Origin: Burkholderiales bacterium
GTDB lineage: Bacteria > Pseudomonadota > Gammaproteobacteria > Burkholderiales > Casimicrobiaceae
Direction of reading: 5' to 3'
Assembly (NCBI GenBank): GCA_025927765.1
Contig: JAICKU010000034.1
Span: 1-38,683, forward strand
DNA: 38,683 bases
The notes beneath the pieces were generated by a model. The model was given only the letters and a program-made list of their open reading frames with translations, was not told where the DNA came from and did not search any database. A program made the position numbers and the translations under genes. Numbering within the stretch: position 1 is the stretch's first letter; the number at the start of each line of letters is the position of its first letter. Below are positions 8,973 through 16,862 of this stretch, in pieces.

Positions 8973-11159
8973 TCACTCCCCGAGTCGCAGCGATACCGAC
9001 GACGGATCGAGCGATGCGATCGCGTGATCGAGGCGCTCGACGGTGACGGGCTTCACGAGGTGCAGGTCGAAGCCGGCGTCGCGTGCACGCCGCTGATCCT
9101 CCGGCTGGCCGTAGCCCGTAAGCGCGATCAGCGCGATGCGCCGCTTCGCCTGCGCGCGGATCTCGCGGGCAACCGCGTAGCCGTCGATGTCAGGCAGGCC
9201 GATGTCGATGATCGCGACGTCGGGCTGCACCTGCAGCGCGAGCGCGATCGCCGATGCCCCGTCCCTCGCCGCGCACACTTCGTGCCCCTGCATCGCAAGC
9301 ACCTGTTGCAGCATGTCGCGCGCGTCGTCGTTGTCCTCGACGATCAGCACCAATGCGGGCGACCCGGACTTCAATGTCGGCGCGGCCGGCACGAGCGGCG
9401 CCGCCGCTTGCACTGCCGGCAGGCCCACGGTGAACGTGGCCCCGTGACCGAGGCCTTCGCTTTCCACGCTCACCGCGCCATCCTGCAGTTCGGCGAGGCG
9501 CTTGACGAGCGTCAGGCCGAGGCCGATGCCGCCGCGCGAGCGGCTCGCGTCCTGGTTGCCCTGCACGAACACGTCGAACACGCGTCCCGCGAGCGTGGGG
9601 TCGATGCCTTCGCCGTCGTCGCGCACCGAGAGCACGCTGCGCTGACCGTCGGCGAACACGCGAATGGCGATCGTGCGCCCGGGCGGCGTGAACTTGACGG
9701 CGTTGTCGAGCAGGTTCGACAGGATCTGCTCCATGCGCGTGCGATCGGCGCGCACCCACGCGCTTTGCGTGTCGAGCGTCACGTTCTGTCCACCGAAGCG
9801 GCCCGCCGCCCGCCACGCGCCGACGGTGGACGCGGCAAGCGGCGCGAGATCGAACGTCTCGATCACGAGGTTCGCCTTGCCCGCAATCAGGCGACTGACG
9901 TCGAGCAGATCCTCGATCATCCGCGACATGTGCTTCGTCTGCCGCTCGACGACGCCGCGAGCATCCTTCGCCGCGCCATGCGCGGGATCGGCCACGCGCA
10001 GGATGTGCGCCGCGGCCGTCAGCGCCGCGAGCGGATTGCGCAACTCGTGCGACAGCGCGGCGATGAATTCGTCCTTCGCGCGATCGGCCTGCTGCAGCGC
10101 CGTCTTCTCGCGCTCGATCAATTGCTCGCGCTCGCGCACCGCGACGTCCGCATCGCGGAGCGCCGCGGCGACGTCGCTCACTTCGCGCACGGCGTCGTCG
10201 ACGGGGGTCGTCCCGGCGTCGCCCGAGCCGACGGAGCGCGCGACGATCGCGAGCGCGGCGACGGGCCGCGCGATGCGGCGCCCGAGCAGAAGCGCAATGC
10301 CGATCGCCATCACGATCGAGCTCGTGACGCCGATGCCCATCAGCCACGCGGTGCGCGTGGCACCCGCTTCGACGATCTGCGCGGGAATGGAGAGGCCGAT
10401 GCTCCAATGACTGAAGGCCGAGCGTTCGTGCGCGGTGAACGTGTCCCTGCCCTCGACAGTCAGTCCACGGTAGAACCCTTCGGGCGCGCGCATCACCGCG
10501 GCGCGGAACTGCACGGACGCCGCCTGGCCCGGCTCGCGCGCGGGAATGCGTGAGACGAAGTTGCCGTTCGCGTCGACGATGCCGCTGATCCAGCCGCTCG
10601 GAAGGCGCTGCTCGCGGATCAGGTCCTGGAACGAGTCCGGGCGCACGAGCGCCGTCAGCACGTAGACCACCTGGGCGCCGATGGTCACCGGCACGCGAAT
10701 GGGCACCGCCGGCGGCGCCGACGCATCGAAGCGATCCACGTTGCCGATGGCGACGTGACCGCTCGTGACAACGCTCGCGGCGCTTGCGGGATCGAGCACG
10801 CGCTCGGGCGGATGGTCGAGCGATTGGCGCGCGTCGACGATCTTCTCGCCGGATGCACGGGCGAGCGTCAGGTCGACCCACGACGGCTGCGTCGCGAGCA
10901 CGCGCCGCGCTTCGGCGTGGAAGGCAGGCAGGTCCGCGGACTGAAGCGTCGGGGAGGCGGCCACCGCGAGCAGGCTCGTGACGGATCCGCGCAACTCGGC
11001 GTCGACCGCGGTCATCATCGCGCGGGCGCGGTCGGTGGCCGCACGCTCGAGCGTCATCCGGTCCTGCTCGAGAAGCACGATCGATACGAGGATCGCGAAC
11101 AGCAGGACGGGCAGCACCGCCCCAATCGCAAGCAGCATCAGGTGCGAGCGGATGGTCAT
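8973..11159 (-). CDS. Hybrid sensor histidine kinase with C-terminal receiver domain
   Basis: The product is 728 aa. A membrane helix at about 10-31 is followed by a periplasmic double-Cache-like sensor (about 32-270), a second helix (about 272-293), a HAMP-like linker, then the kinase core. The phosphorylatable His is about residue 371 in [10 protein letters not shown]. The ATP-binding N, G1 and G2 boxes are LLDNAVKFT (483-491), DDGEGI (514-519) and GIGLGL (544-549). The receiver domain begins VLIVEDNDD (about 604) with phospho-acceptor Asp652 in [12 protein letters not shown] and Lys703 in LVKP. No HPt domain and no response regulator gene are adjacent, so its output partner is unknown. It is divergent from the MFS gene. 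Confidence 0.93.
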   Translation of the reverse strand: MTIRSHLMLLAIGAVLPVLLFAILVSIVLLEQDRMTLERAATDRARAMMTAVDAELRGSVTSLLAVAASPTLQSADLPAFHAEARRVLATQPSWVDLTLARASGEKIVDARQSLDHPPERVLDPASAASVVTSGHVAIGNVDRFDASAPPAVPIRVPVTIGAQVVYVLTALVRPDSFQDLIREQRLPSGWISGIVDANGNFVSRIPAREPGQAASVQFRAAVMRAPEGFYRGLTVEGRDTFTAHERSAFSHWSIGLSIPAQIVEAGATRTAWLMGIGVTSSIVMAIGIALLLGRRIARPVAALAIVARSVGSGDAGTTPVDDAVREVSDVAAALRDADVAVREREQLIEREKTALQQADRAKDEFIAALSHELRNPLAALTAAAHILRVADPAHGAAKDARGVVERQTKHMSRMIEDLLDVSRLIAGKANLVIETFDLAPLAASTVGAWRAAGRFGGQNVTLDTQSAWVRADRTRMEQILSNLLDNAVKFTPPGRTIAIRVFADGQRSVLSVRDDGEGIDPTLAGRVFDVFVQGNQDASRSRGGIGLGLTLVKRLAELQDGAVSVESEGLGHGATFTVGLPAVQAAAPLVPAAPTLKSGSPALVLIVEDNDDARDMLQQVLAMQGHEVCAARDGASAIALALQVQPDVAIIDIGLPDIDGYAVAREIRAQAKRRIALIALTGYGQPEDQRRARDAGFDLHLVKPVTVERLDHAIASLDPSSVSLRLGE

Positions 11160-11342
11160 GCCCGGTGCAGCGACGATCGAAGGGGGTTTCGGACGCGCGC
11201 GGAAGGTCGAGGCCCAGAGCGCGAAGGCGCGACGTTAGCACGACACCGCGGCGAAAAGTAGGGCCCGCGCCCGGCGTGGATTCGCGCGTACTTGCCGGTG
11301 CGAGCGACCCCGCTCGATCGCGTCGGAGACAATACGGCGCCG

Positions 11343-12518
11343 ATGACCGTCCCCACCCGACCGCCGTGGCTTGCCGCCCTTTTGCTCTGGCTCGCCGGCA
11401 ACGCGCTGCGCCTCACGATCCTGGCGGTCCCGCCGGTGCTCGCGATGATTCGCGACGACCTCGGGCTCTCCGCCACCGAGGTCGGATTGCTGTCGAGCAT
11501 TCCGCCGGCGATGTTCGCGATCGCCGCACTCGGCGGGTCGCTCCTCGTCGCGCGACTCGGCATCCGCGCCGCGATGGTGGGCGGTCTCGTGCTGATCGCA
11601 CTGGGCTCCGCGCTGCGCGGCGTCAGTCCCAATTTCGTCGCGCTTCTCGCCACCACGATCGTGATGTCGTCGGGCGTGGCGTTGATGCAGCCGATCATGC
11701 CCACCGCCGTGCGGCAATGGCTGCCTTCGCGCATCGGGCTCGGGACCGCGCTCTACACGAACGGCCTGCTTGTCGGCGAGATCTTCGCGGTCCTCCTCAC
11801 GCTGCCGGTCGTGCTGCCGCTCGTCGGCGGCAGCTGGCGCATGTCGCTGCTCGCCTGGTCGCTGCCGATCGTGGTGATCGCCATCGTCGTCCACGCGTTT
11901 GCGCCGAGTTCGCGGCGGCCGTCGCTGCACGCCGCGCTGCCCACCGCGTGGATGCCCGACTGGCACAACGGCCTCGTGTGGCGGCTGGGCGCCCTTTTCG
12001 GCTGCATCAACTCGACGTATTTCTGCATGAACGCGTTCATGCCGATCTACCTCGCCAGCCGCAGCCGCCCGGACCTGATCGGGCCGGGCCTCCTCGCGCT
12101 GAACCTCGGCCAACTGCCCGCGTCGCTGCTGCTGCTCGTCGTCGCCGGCAGGCTCGAGCGCGCCGCATGGCCGTACCTCGCGACGGCGATCGTCGGATTC
12201 GCGAGCGTCGTCGGAATCGTCTTCACGGTGGGCACCGCGACGATCGTCTGGGCCGCGCTCCTTGGCTTCGCCGTTGCCGCGCAACTGACGCTCGCGCTCA
12301 CGCTGCCGCCGCTGCTTTGCGCGCCGGACGACGTCGCGCGCACTGCCGCCGGCACGTTCCTGATTTCGTACGGGGCGGCCGTAGCGCTGTCGCTGGTGTG
12401 CGGCGCACTGTGGGACGTCTCGGGAGTCCCGGCGCTGGCCTTCGTGCCGCTCGCGCTGTGCATGATCGGCCTCGCACTCGTAACCGCACGGATGTGGCGC
12501 ACGCGCGAACTGCGCTGA
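11343..12518 (+). CDS. MFS transporter, CynX/NimT-like
   Basis: The product is 391 aa from the ATG at 11343 (MTVPTRPPWLAALLLW). An ATG 51 nt upstream is in frame but would add a polar leader. Twelve hydrophobic segments are apparent. The N-terminal half has GLSATEVGLLSSIPPAMFAI and LGIRAAMVGG, the loop 2-3 region typical of the CynX/NimT group of major facilitator carriers. Known relatives export or import small anions such as cyanate or nitroimidazoles; the substrate here cannot be told. It is divergent from the hybrid kinase at 8973-11159 across 183 bp, so regulation by that kinase's pathway is possible but unproven. Confidence 0.88.
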   Translation: MTVPTRPPWLAALLLWLAGNALRLTILAVPPVLAMIRDDLGLSATEVGLLSSIPPAMFAIAALGGSLLVARLGIRAAMVGGLVLIALGSALRGVSPNFVALLATTIVMSSGVALMQPIMPTAVRQWLPSRIGLGTALYTNGLLVGEIFAVLLTLPVVLPLVGGSWRMSLLAWSLPIVVIAIVVHAFAPSSRRPSLHAALPTAWMPDWHNGLVWRLGALFGCINSTYFCMNAFMPIYLASRSRPDLIGPGLLALNLGQLPASLLLLVVAGRLERAAWPYLATAIVGFASVVGIVFTVGTATIVWAALLGFAVAAQLTLALTLPPLLCAPDDVARTAAGTFLISYGAAVALSLVCGALWDVSGVPALAFVPLALCMIGLALVTARMWRTRELR

Positions 12519-12604
12519 AGCAACGGGTCGGGCCGACCGGAACGTGACCCCCCGTTATGCTGTCGATCTGGCAATCGAAGCGCAATCGAGAGCGAGGACA
12601 TGCA

Positions 12605-13381
12605 ATGAGCACCGAACACGAATCAGGCCGTTCCTTCGCGACATTCCTGGGCGGTGCCGTGCTGGGCCTTGCCGCGATGTACATGCTCGATCCCGATCGC
12701 GGCCGGCGCCGGCGCGCGATCGTCGGCGACAAGGCGGCGAGCCTCGCGCTCGACACGCAGCGCGCACTCCGCGCGGCGACCCGTGACGCCACGCACCGCA
12801 TCGAGGGCCTGCGTGCGCGTGCGCGGCATCTGCTGACCGACGAGCCGGTGCCCGACGACCTGCAGCTGATCGAGCGCGTGCGTGCACGCATGGGACGTCT
12901 CGTGTCGCATCCGCACGCAATCCAGGTGGGCGCGAATCGGGGCCGCGTCACGTTGAGCGGACCGGTGCTCGCGTACGAGGTCGACCGGCTGCTCGACGCC
13001 GTCCGCTCCGTGTGGGGCGTGTCGTCGCTCGACAACAAGCTCGCCGTCTACAACGACGCGGATTCGATCTCGAGCCTGCAGGGCAGCGGCGAAAGCCCGG
13101 CCGCACAGGCGCGATACGATCACTGGACGCCCACGGCGCGCGGCGCTGCGATCATCGCAGGCAGCGGCCTGTCGCTCTTCGGCCTGTCCGAGCGTTCGGT
13201 CCTCGGTCTCGTCTTTGCCGCCGGGGGTGCCGCACTCGCCGTGCGCGGCGCGACGAATCGGCCGCTGTTCGCCGACGCCCAGACCTTGGGCGAGATCGAC
13301 GAGCGGCTGCTGCCGGTCCCGGCCGACGAGGCGGTGCCGCCGAACATCGCGCAGCCGGCGGGCTCGCGCACCCCGGCGTGA
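12605..13381 (+). CDS. BON-domain protein with hydrophobic segments
   Basis: The product is 258 aa from the ATG at 12605 (MSTEHESGRSFATFLGGAVL), preceded by GAGGA; an upstream ATG at 12557 lacks a site. The N-terminus carries a glycine-rich hydrophobic segment (about 10-26) followed by LDPDRGRRRRA, a layout common in proteins of unknown function in betaproteobacteria. A BON domain (about residues 80-145; ERVRARMGRLVSHPHAIQV and GRVTLSGPVLAYEVDRLL) follows, a fold thought to bind membranes or lipids. A second hydrophobic region lies at about 177-215 (ARGAAIIAGSGLSLFGLS, then VLGLVFAAGGAALAV). Its TGA overlaps the GTG of the nitroreductase gene, so they are coupled. The precise role is unknown. 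Confidence 0.8.
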   Translation: MSTEHESGRSFATFLGGAVLGLAAMYMLDPDRGRRRRAIVGDKAASLALDTQRALRAATRDATHRIEGLRARARHLLTDEPVPDDLQLIERVRARMGRLVSHPHAIQVGANRGRVTLSGPVLAYEVDRLLDAVRSVWGVSSLDNKLAVYNDADSISSLQGSGESPAAQARYDHWTPTARGAAIIAGSGLSLFGLSERSVLGLVFAAGGAALAVRGATNRPLFADAQTLGEIDERLLPVPADEAVPPNIAQPAGSRTPA

Positions 13382-13980
13382 CGCCGCGCGTGGATGCGAT
13401 CGAAGCGCTGACGACGCGCACGAGCCCGCCCGGGCTCGTCGCTCCGGGGCCCGACCAGGCGTCGCTCGAGCGGATGTTGCAGGCCGCCGTACGCGCGCCC
13501 GATCACAAGCGGCTGCGGCCGTGGCGATTCATCGTGATCGAGGGTGCGTCGCGCGAAGCGTTCGGCGACGTGCTGGCGACGTCGCTGCGCCGCCGCGAGC
13601 CCGAGGTGCCCGAAGCGGCACTCGCCAAGGAGCGTACGAAGCCCCTGCGCGCGCCGCTGATCGTCGTCGTCGCCGCGCGGCTGCGCGAGCACAAGGGCGT
13701 GCCCGCGGTCGAGCAGATCGTCGCCTCGGGTGCAGCCGCGCAGAACATGCTCGTCGCCGCACATGCGCTGGGTTATGGCGGATTCTGGCGCACCGGTGCC
13801 GCCGCCTACGACGACGAGGTCAAGCGCGCGCTCGGCCTGCGATCCGACGACGCGATCGTCGGCTTCGTCTACCTCGGCACACCGGCGGGCATTGCGGCGC
13901 CGTTGCCGCCGGCGGAGATCGCGTCGCACGTCACGTACTGGACGGCGCCGGTGGGTCGACTGCAAGAGGCGGATGCGTGA
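13378..13980 (+). CDS. YdjA-type NAD(P)H nitroreductase
   Basis: The product is 200 aa starting at a GTG (13378) that overlaps the stop of the upstream BON gene. It matches the short FMN-dependent nitroreductases of the YdjA group: the APDHKRLRPWRFIVIEG block near residue 40 binds FMN, and APLIVVVAA, EQIVASGAAAQNMLVAAHAL, GYGGFWRTGA and IVGFVYLGTP follow in family order. Such enzymes reduce nitro or quinone groups with NAD(P)H; the physiological substrate is usually unknown. It lies 61 bp upstream of hpnM on the same strand and could be in the same transcript. Confidence 0.9.
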   Translation: MTPRVDAIEALTTRTSPPGLVAPGPDQASLERMLQAAVRAPDHKRLRPWRFIVIEGASREAFGDVLATSLRRREPEVPEAALAKERTKPLRAPLIVVVAARLREHKGVPAVEQIVASGAAAQNMLVAAHALGYGGFWRTGAAAYDDEVKRALGLRSDDAIVGFVYLGTPAGIAAPLPPAEIASHVTYWTAPVGRLQEADA

Positions 13981-14041
13981 GTCCGAAGGGCCGCCCCGAC
14001 GGCGAACAGGTCGCGAAGCGCGAAGCGCAAAGGGAAGTGCA

Positions 14042-14668
14042 ATGAACCGGCGCGAGGCGTTGCGCGTCTTCGTCGCGTGCATCGCCGCGTCCGCGTGGCC
14101 CGCGTTCGCGCAAGACACGTCGAACGACGAGGCGAAGGCGCCCGTGCGCCGCTTCTACGACGCGCTGCTCGACGTGATGAAGCGCGCCAAGGCGCTGGGC
14201 TTCAAGGGGCGCTACGACACGCTCGCGCCGGTGATTTCCAGGAGCTTCGACCTCGCCGCCATGACGCGCATCGCGGTGGGCCCGAAATGGACGTCGATCC
14301 CGGCCGAGCAGCAGAAGGAACTGTTCGACGCATTCAGCCGGATGACCATCGCTACGTATGCGAGCCGTTTCGACGGCTACTCAGGCGAGAAATTCGAGAT
14401 CGATCCCAGCGTCGAGTCGCGCGCGGGCGGCAGTGTCGTGCACACGCGCATCGTGCAGACGAACGGCGAGCCCGTTGCGCTCAACTACCTCGTGCGCAAA
14501 TCGGGCGACGCCTTCCGGATCGTCGACGTGTACCTGAGCGGCACCATCAGCGAACTGGCGACGCGGCGGGCGGAATTCGCGAGCATTCTCGATTCCGGCG
14601 GCCCGCAGGCGCTGATCGCATCATTGCGCAGCCAGGCCGAGCGGCTGACGCAGCCGGCCAAGCAGTGA
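14042..14668 (+). CDS. hpnM: Hopanoid-associated MlaC/Ttg2D-type periplasmic lipid-binding protein HpnM
   Basis: The product is 208 aa from the ATG at 14042, preceded by AAAGGGAAG. A signal peptide (MNRREALRVFVACIAASAWP, cleaved after AFA) places it in the periplasm. The mature part follows the MlaC fold: FKGRYDTLAPVISRSFDLAAM, VGPKWTSIPAEQQKELFDAF and RIVQTNGEPVALNYLVRK. MlaC proteins shuttle lipids between inner and outer membranes; the paralogue linked to hopanoid clusters is called HpnM. The adjacent mlaA homologue and the hopanoid genes downstream support this name over general MlaC. No mlaBDEF genes are present in the window. Confidence 0.85.
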   Translation: MNRREALRVFVACIAASAWPAFAQDTSNDEAKAPVRRFYDALLDVMKRAKALGFKGRYDTLAPVISRSFDLAAMTRIAVGPKWTSIPAEQQKELFDAFSRMTIATYASRFDGYSGEKFEIDPSVESRAGGSVVHTRIVQTNGEPVALNYLVRKSGDAFRIVDVYLSGTISELATRRAEFASILDSGGPQALIASLRSQAERLTQPAKQ

Positions 14669-14684
14669 CCGGGGGCCGGCGATG

Positions 14685-14698
14685 GGCAGCGCGCTGCC
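14685..14698. terminator. Palindrome between convergent hpnM and mlaA
   Basis: GGCAGCGCGCTGCC is a perfect 14-bp palindrome lying in the 31-bp gap between the hpnM stop and the mlaA stop. It could help end transcription from both sides, but there is no flanking T-tract and the hairpin loop would consume part of the stem, so this is weak. Confidence 0.3.
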
Positions 14699-14699
14699 G

Positions 14700-15464
14700 C
14701 TATGGTTGCTGCTGCGGATCTTCGGGCGTCGCGCCGGGGTCGAGAAGCTCCGTTGGCTCCGGCGATTGACCGCGCGCCTCGCGCAGCGCCGCCGCGCGGT
14801 GCTGGCGCCAGACGCTGCGGAAATGCGTGTAGTAGTCGAGCGAGCTGGCTTTGAGCTCGTCGAGCACGCCGATGTTGCGCGAGCGCAGGTCGATGCCGTC
14901 GAGCAGGCTCATGCCGACGCCTATGGCCGTCGCATCGTCGCCGTGCAGCACCTGCGCGGGGGGCGTCGTGTACATGTCGACGCCGAGGCCCACCGCGTCG
15001 CGCACGTCGGACGGCCCGAAGAACAGCAGCACGAGATACGGCCCGTCGTCGACGCCCCACGCGTAGAGCGTCTGTCCGAAGTCGCCGGTCTGGCGTTGCA
15101 ACCCCTGCCCCGTCGCCACGTCGAACAGCCCGCCCACGCCCGCGATGGTGTTCGCGAGGAAGCGTGACAGCGTGATGCCCGCGGCGTCGAATCGGCCCTG
15201 GAGCATGTCGTTGACGAAGATCCGCGGCTCGGCGAGGTTGTCGATGAACGCGCGGACGCGATCGCGCACGAACGCCGGCACGACGTCGAGGTACGCCTGC
15301 GCGGCGGGCTTGATCACCGCCGTGTCGAGGCGGTCGTTGAAGTCGAACACCGCACGATTGAGCGGCTCGAGCGGGTCGTTCGCCGCGCGATCGGCTGGCG
15401 GGACGCTGGCGCAACCCGCGACGACGAACGCGACCAGCAAAACGGCGGAAGCGAAGCGCCTAAT
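14700..15464 (-). CDS. mlaA: MlaA (VacJ) family outer-membrane lipoprotein
   Basis: The product is about 254 aa. MlaA sits in the outer membrane and passes lipids to MlaC-type carriers. The family blocks are present: DPLEPLNRAVFDFNDRLD, FIDNLAEPRIFVNDMLQGRF, TLSRFLANTIAGVGGLFDVA and GPYLVLLFFGPSDVRDAVG. The lipobox is VVAGC. The first canonical start in frame (TTG at 15440) leaves only nine residues before the Cys and no positive charge. Starting at an ATT at 15464 instead gives RRFASAVLLVAFVVAGC, a normal lipoprotein signal, just after a G-rich site. The ATT start is therefore preferred but unusual. The pairing with convergent hpnM suggests both handle hopanoids. Confidence 0.88.
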   Translation of the reverse strand: MRRFASAVLLVAFVVAGCASVPPADRAANDPLEPLNRAVFDFNDRLDTAVIKPAAQAYLDVVPAFVRDRVRAFIDNLAEPRIFVNDMLQGRFDAAGITLSRFLANTIAGVGGLFDVATGQGLQRQTGDFGQTLYAWGVDDGPYLVLLFFGPSDVRDAVGLGVDMYTTPPAQVLHGDDATAIGVGMSLLDGIDLRSRNIGVLDELKASSLDYYTHFRSVWRQHRAAALREARGQSPEPTELLDPGATPEDPQQQP

Positions 15465-15470
15465 GACGAT

Positions 15471-15520
15471 CCCCCCACGCTTGCGGCGTCGCCGCTGCGC
15501 TGCCCCCCGAGGGGGCCCGA
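15471..15520. repeat. GC-rich extragenic palindromic element
   Basis: The element runs from CCCCCCACGC through GCGTCGCCGCTGCGCTG to a CCCCCCGAGGGGGC hairpin. Sequences of this design, a run of C, a CGC-rich middle and a C6GAG5 palindrome, are common between genes in Burkholderiales genomes as I recall. Here it sits directly upstream of the mlaA ribosome site, inside its probable leader. Confidence 0.6.
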
Positions 15521-15561
15521 TTCGCGCTTTGAGTCGGCTCGGCAGCGCTCATCGTCGGCCA

Positions 15562-15570
15562 ATTATTGCA
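15562..15570 (-). promoter_or_regulatory. Candidate extended -10 promoter for mlaA
   Basis: The minus strand reads TGCAATAAT: a TGN extension plus AATAAT, five of six bases of the sigma-70 -10 consensus. It is the most A+T-rich spot in an otherwise GC-rich 230-bp divergent region. No good -35 is visible. It would give a leader of about 90 nt that includes the palindromic element at 15471-15520. Confidence 0.38.
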
Positions 15571-15693
15571 CCGGGTCCCGCCTGCGGCGAGCCCGTGCGA
15601 TGATCGGGTGGTCGCCCGTCCCATGGAAAGGCTGCGCATGCCGGGTTCCCGAGGAACGTGTGGTTCGCCGCGCGCCGCGCCCGAGGCGGCACG

Positions 15694-16857
15694 ATGATGG
15701 GCGTTGCGCTGTTCGCGCTCGCCCTCGCGTGCTTCGCGCTCGCCGCGGCCGGCTGCCTGCACACGCTCGCCGCCACCGCGCTCGTGGGGCGCTTTCGCGG
15801 CCGCGAATCGCCGCCGCTCCCCGCGCTGCCGAGCATCACGATCCTGAAGCCCGTGCACGGCGCCGAAGCGGGGCTGTACGAGAACCTGCGTTCGTTCTGC
15901 GAGCAGGATTACGACGGCGACATCCAGCTGCTGTTCGGCGTGCACGACGCGCAGGATGCTGCGGTGCCGATCGTCGAGCGCCTGATCGCCGAATATCCCG
16001 GCCGCGATCTCGCGCTTTGCGTGACGAGCAACCTGCGCGGCCCCAACCCCAAGATCGCGAACCTGCTCGGCATGGAGGCGAAGATCCGCCACGAAGTGGT
16101 GGTGATCGCCGACAGCGACATCGCCGTGCCGCGCGACTACCTCGCACGTACGGTAGTGGAGCTCGAGAAGAGCGGCGTCGGCCTCGTGACGTACCTGTAT
16201 CGCGGCGACGTGCGCGGCGGCGTGTGGGCGCGCCTCGCCGCGATGGCGATCGATTATCACTTCCTGCCGAACGTGCTGGTCGGGCTCGCCGCGGGGCTCG
16301 CGCGGCCGTGCTTCGGGGCGACGATGGCGATGAAGCGCGCCACGCTCGCCACGATCGGCGGCTTCGACGCGTTCCTCGCGCATCTCGCCGACGACAACGC
16401 CATGGGACAGGCGGTGCGGCGCGCGGGCTTTCGGGTGACCGTGCCGCCGCTCGTCGTGTGCCACACCTGCGCCGAGCGCGATGCGGTCGAACTGCTGCGG
16501 CACGAATTGCGCTGGGCGCGCACGCTCCGCGCTGCCGATCCGCTGGGCTACATGGGCCTCGTCATGACGCATCCGCTGCCGTTCGCGATCGCCGGCGCGA
16601 TCGCGTGGCCGCATCCGTACGTCGCCGGTGCGTTCATCGCGTCCGCGGTCGCCTGCCGGCTCGCGCTGCAGTTGACCGTCGATCGGACGCTTCGCGTGCG
16701 CACGACGTCGCCGTGGCTCGGCCCCGTGCGCGACCTGCTGTCGTTTGCGGTGCACTTCGCGAGCTTCTTCGTCGGTGTCGTCAGCTGGCGCGGCCGCCGC
16801 TACAGGGTGCGCGCCGACGGCACGCTCGTCCCGCTCGGCAAATCCGGGGGTCTATAA
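15694..16857 (+). CDS. hpnI: Hopanoid glycosyltransferase HpnI
   Basis: The product is 387 aa. ATGs at 15694 and 15697 are both possible; GAGG at 15683-15686 suits either. HpnI is a GT2 membrane glycosyltransferase, known from Burkholderia and Rhodopseudomonas work to add N-acetylglucosamine to bacteriohopanetetrol. An N-terminal membrane helix precedes the catalytic domain: ITILKPVHGAEAGLYENL, the metal-binding DSD in IADSDIAVPRDY, the CFGATMAMKRATL block, DDNAMG, and the HELRWART acceptor-site motif. C-terminal hydrophobic segments anchor it. It is followed after 5 bp by hpnJ. The deacetylase gene hpnK, expected between these steps, is not found here. Confidence 0.92.
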   Translation: MMGVALFALALACFALAAAGCLHTLAATALVGRFRGRESPPLPALPSITILKPVHGAEAGLYENLRSFCEQDYDGDIQLLFGVHDAQDAAVPIVERLIAEYPGRDLALCVTSNLRGPNPKIANLLGMEAKIRHEVVVIADSDIAVPRDYLARTVVELEKSGVGLVTYLYRGDVRGGVWARLAAMAIDYHFLPNVLVGLAAGLARPCFGATMAMKRATLATIGGFDAFLAHLADDNAMGQAVRRAGFRVTVPPLVVCHTCAERDAVELLRHELRWARTLRAADPLGYMGLVMTHPLPFAIAGAIAWPHPYVAGAFIASAVACRLALQLTVDRTLRVRTTSPWLGPVRDLLSFAVHFASFFVGVVSWRGRRYRVRADGTLVPLGKSGGL

Positions 16858-16862
16858 CGCCG

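Noticed and set aside
12526-12538. GGTCGG-G-CCGACC palindrome after the MFS gene as a terminator
   Set aside because: The loop is a single base, the workable stem is short, and no T-tract follows.
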